A stretch of DNA of 52,029 nt from assembly GCA_030153805.1 (NCBI GenBank), contig JASKLG010000002.1, positions 1 to 52,029 on the forward strand, given 5' to 3'. Source of the DNA: Bacillota bacterium. Its GTDB lineage: Bacteria; Bacillota; DTU030; DUMP01. Positions 51,836 to 52,029 of the stretch are shown here, in pieces. Numbering within the stretch: the stretch's first letter is position 1; each line of letters begins with the position of its first letter. The position numbers and the translations under genes were made by a program. The notes below the pieces were generated by a model, which made no database searches, was not told the DNA's origin, and saw only the letters and a program-made list of their open reading frames with translations.

Positions 51836-52029
51836 TAGTGTAAACTTTTAGTAGGCGAACAGGAGATCCCGTGTGGGACACAGAAAGAGAGATCTCACAC
51901 AGGGTTGGTCTGGAAGGCCACCCAAATCCGGGCTAAGGAGTGTGAGATCTCTCATGCTAAGTATTCGCCACATACTTGATGCAGTCCTCCTTCTGGTCAA
52001 AGGAATTCTGACCCTAGTGAGCACGAGTA
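51836..52029 (+). mobile_element. ISLre2-type insertion sequence, copy 2 (left end only)
   Basis: Same left inverted repeat, leader, 14-bp stem and transposase start as the element at 39246, with scattered base differences, so a diverged sister copy in the same orientation. The bulk lies beyond the window. Confidence 0.88.
51954..52029 (+). CDS. ISLre2-family transposase, N-terminal fragment at window edge
   Basis: MLSIRHILDAVLLLVKGILTLV, closely similar to the N-terminus at 39363. The ATG directly follows the hairpin stem, as in copy 1. The window ends before the position where copy 1 is frameshifted, so integrity is unknown. Confidence 0.82.
   Translation, partial: MLSIRHILDAVLLLVKGILTLVSTS

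Overview
The window looks like chromosome from a fairly GC-rich, anaerobic, spore-forming Firmicute of the Moorella/Thermanaeromonas kind. The grounds are: spore genes (sleB, ypeB, bofA), a large Bacillus/Clostridium-type SRP RNA, two T-box leaders, a four-subunit ferredoxin-linked 2-oxoacid oxidoreductase, and gene order shared with the Bacillus subtilis dnaX-recR-bofA ... tmk-darA-holB-ricT-yabA-rsmI-abrB-metS-tatD-yabE-ksgA backbone. The genus is an inference; no rRNA is present. Layout: 1-4 kb holds an edge-truncated AIR-synthase-like gene, two tandem 26-30 residue membrane microproteins, and a minus-strand group of unfamiliar proteins (one is a divergent EbfC/YbaB paralogue, two share repeated modules) with a cytosolic trypsin-like protease. 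At 4.1-9 kb lie sleB-ypeB, a patatin-like lipase and a ClC antiporter. At 9-15.5 kb is a translation/replication block: T-box-serS, all four serine tRNAs (UGA, GCU, CGA, GGA), two arginine tRNAs, tadA, SRP RNA, dnaX-ebfC-recR-yaaL-bofA. At 15.5-19 kb a small promoter-hairpin-terminator unit precedes porCDAB. At 19-29.8 kb are an Orn/Lys/Arg decarboxylase, tmk, darA, holB, ricT, a triple-FMN surface protein, yabA, rsmI, abrB, T-box-metG, tatD and a BON protein. At 29.8-40.9 kb an accessory island interrupts the backbone between tatD/BON and yabE. From 40.9 kb the backbone resumes: yabE, ksgA, ykuK-like, UPF0210 plus ACT protein, lgt, NUDIX, gltX, thrC, two small genes and rtcB, ending in the left end of a second ISLre2-type element. 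The island is the most interesting part. A minus-strand operon encodes an isocitrate-lyase-superfamily lyase, a LeuC/LeuD-type hydro-lyase, a two-gene sodium:solute symporter; a second lyase is transcribed divergently. The 371-bp gap between the lyases carries a consensus sigma-54 promoter in each direction and an inverted repeat between them. A PrpR-type sigma-54 activator lies just beyond, bracketed by inverted IS1182-type transposase remnants, followed by a frameshifted ISLre2-type element. I read it as an inducible uptake-and-cleavage pathway for a branched hydroxy-di- or tricarboxylate, analogous to but different from the methylcitrate cycle and the dimethylmalate part of nicotinate fermentation. 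A product such as pyruvate could feed the POR encoded in the same window. The substrate is unknown. Two housekeeping genes, ricT and ksgA, appear to start at AUU and AUA codons: each has a good Shine-Dalgarno sequence at the right distance and N-terminal homology that begins there.
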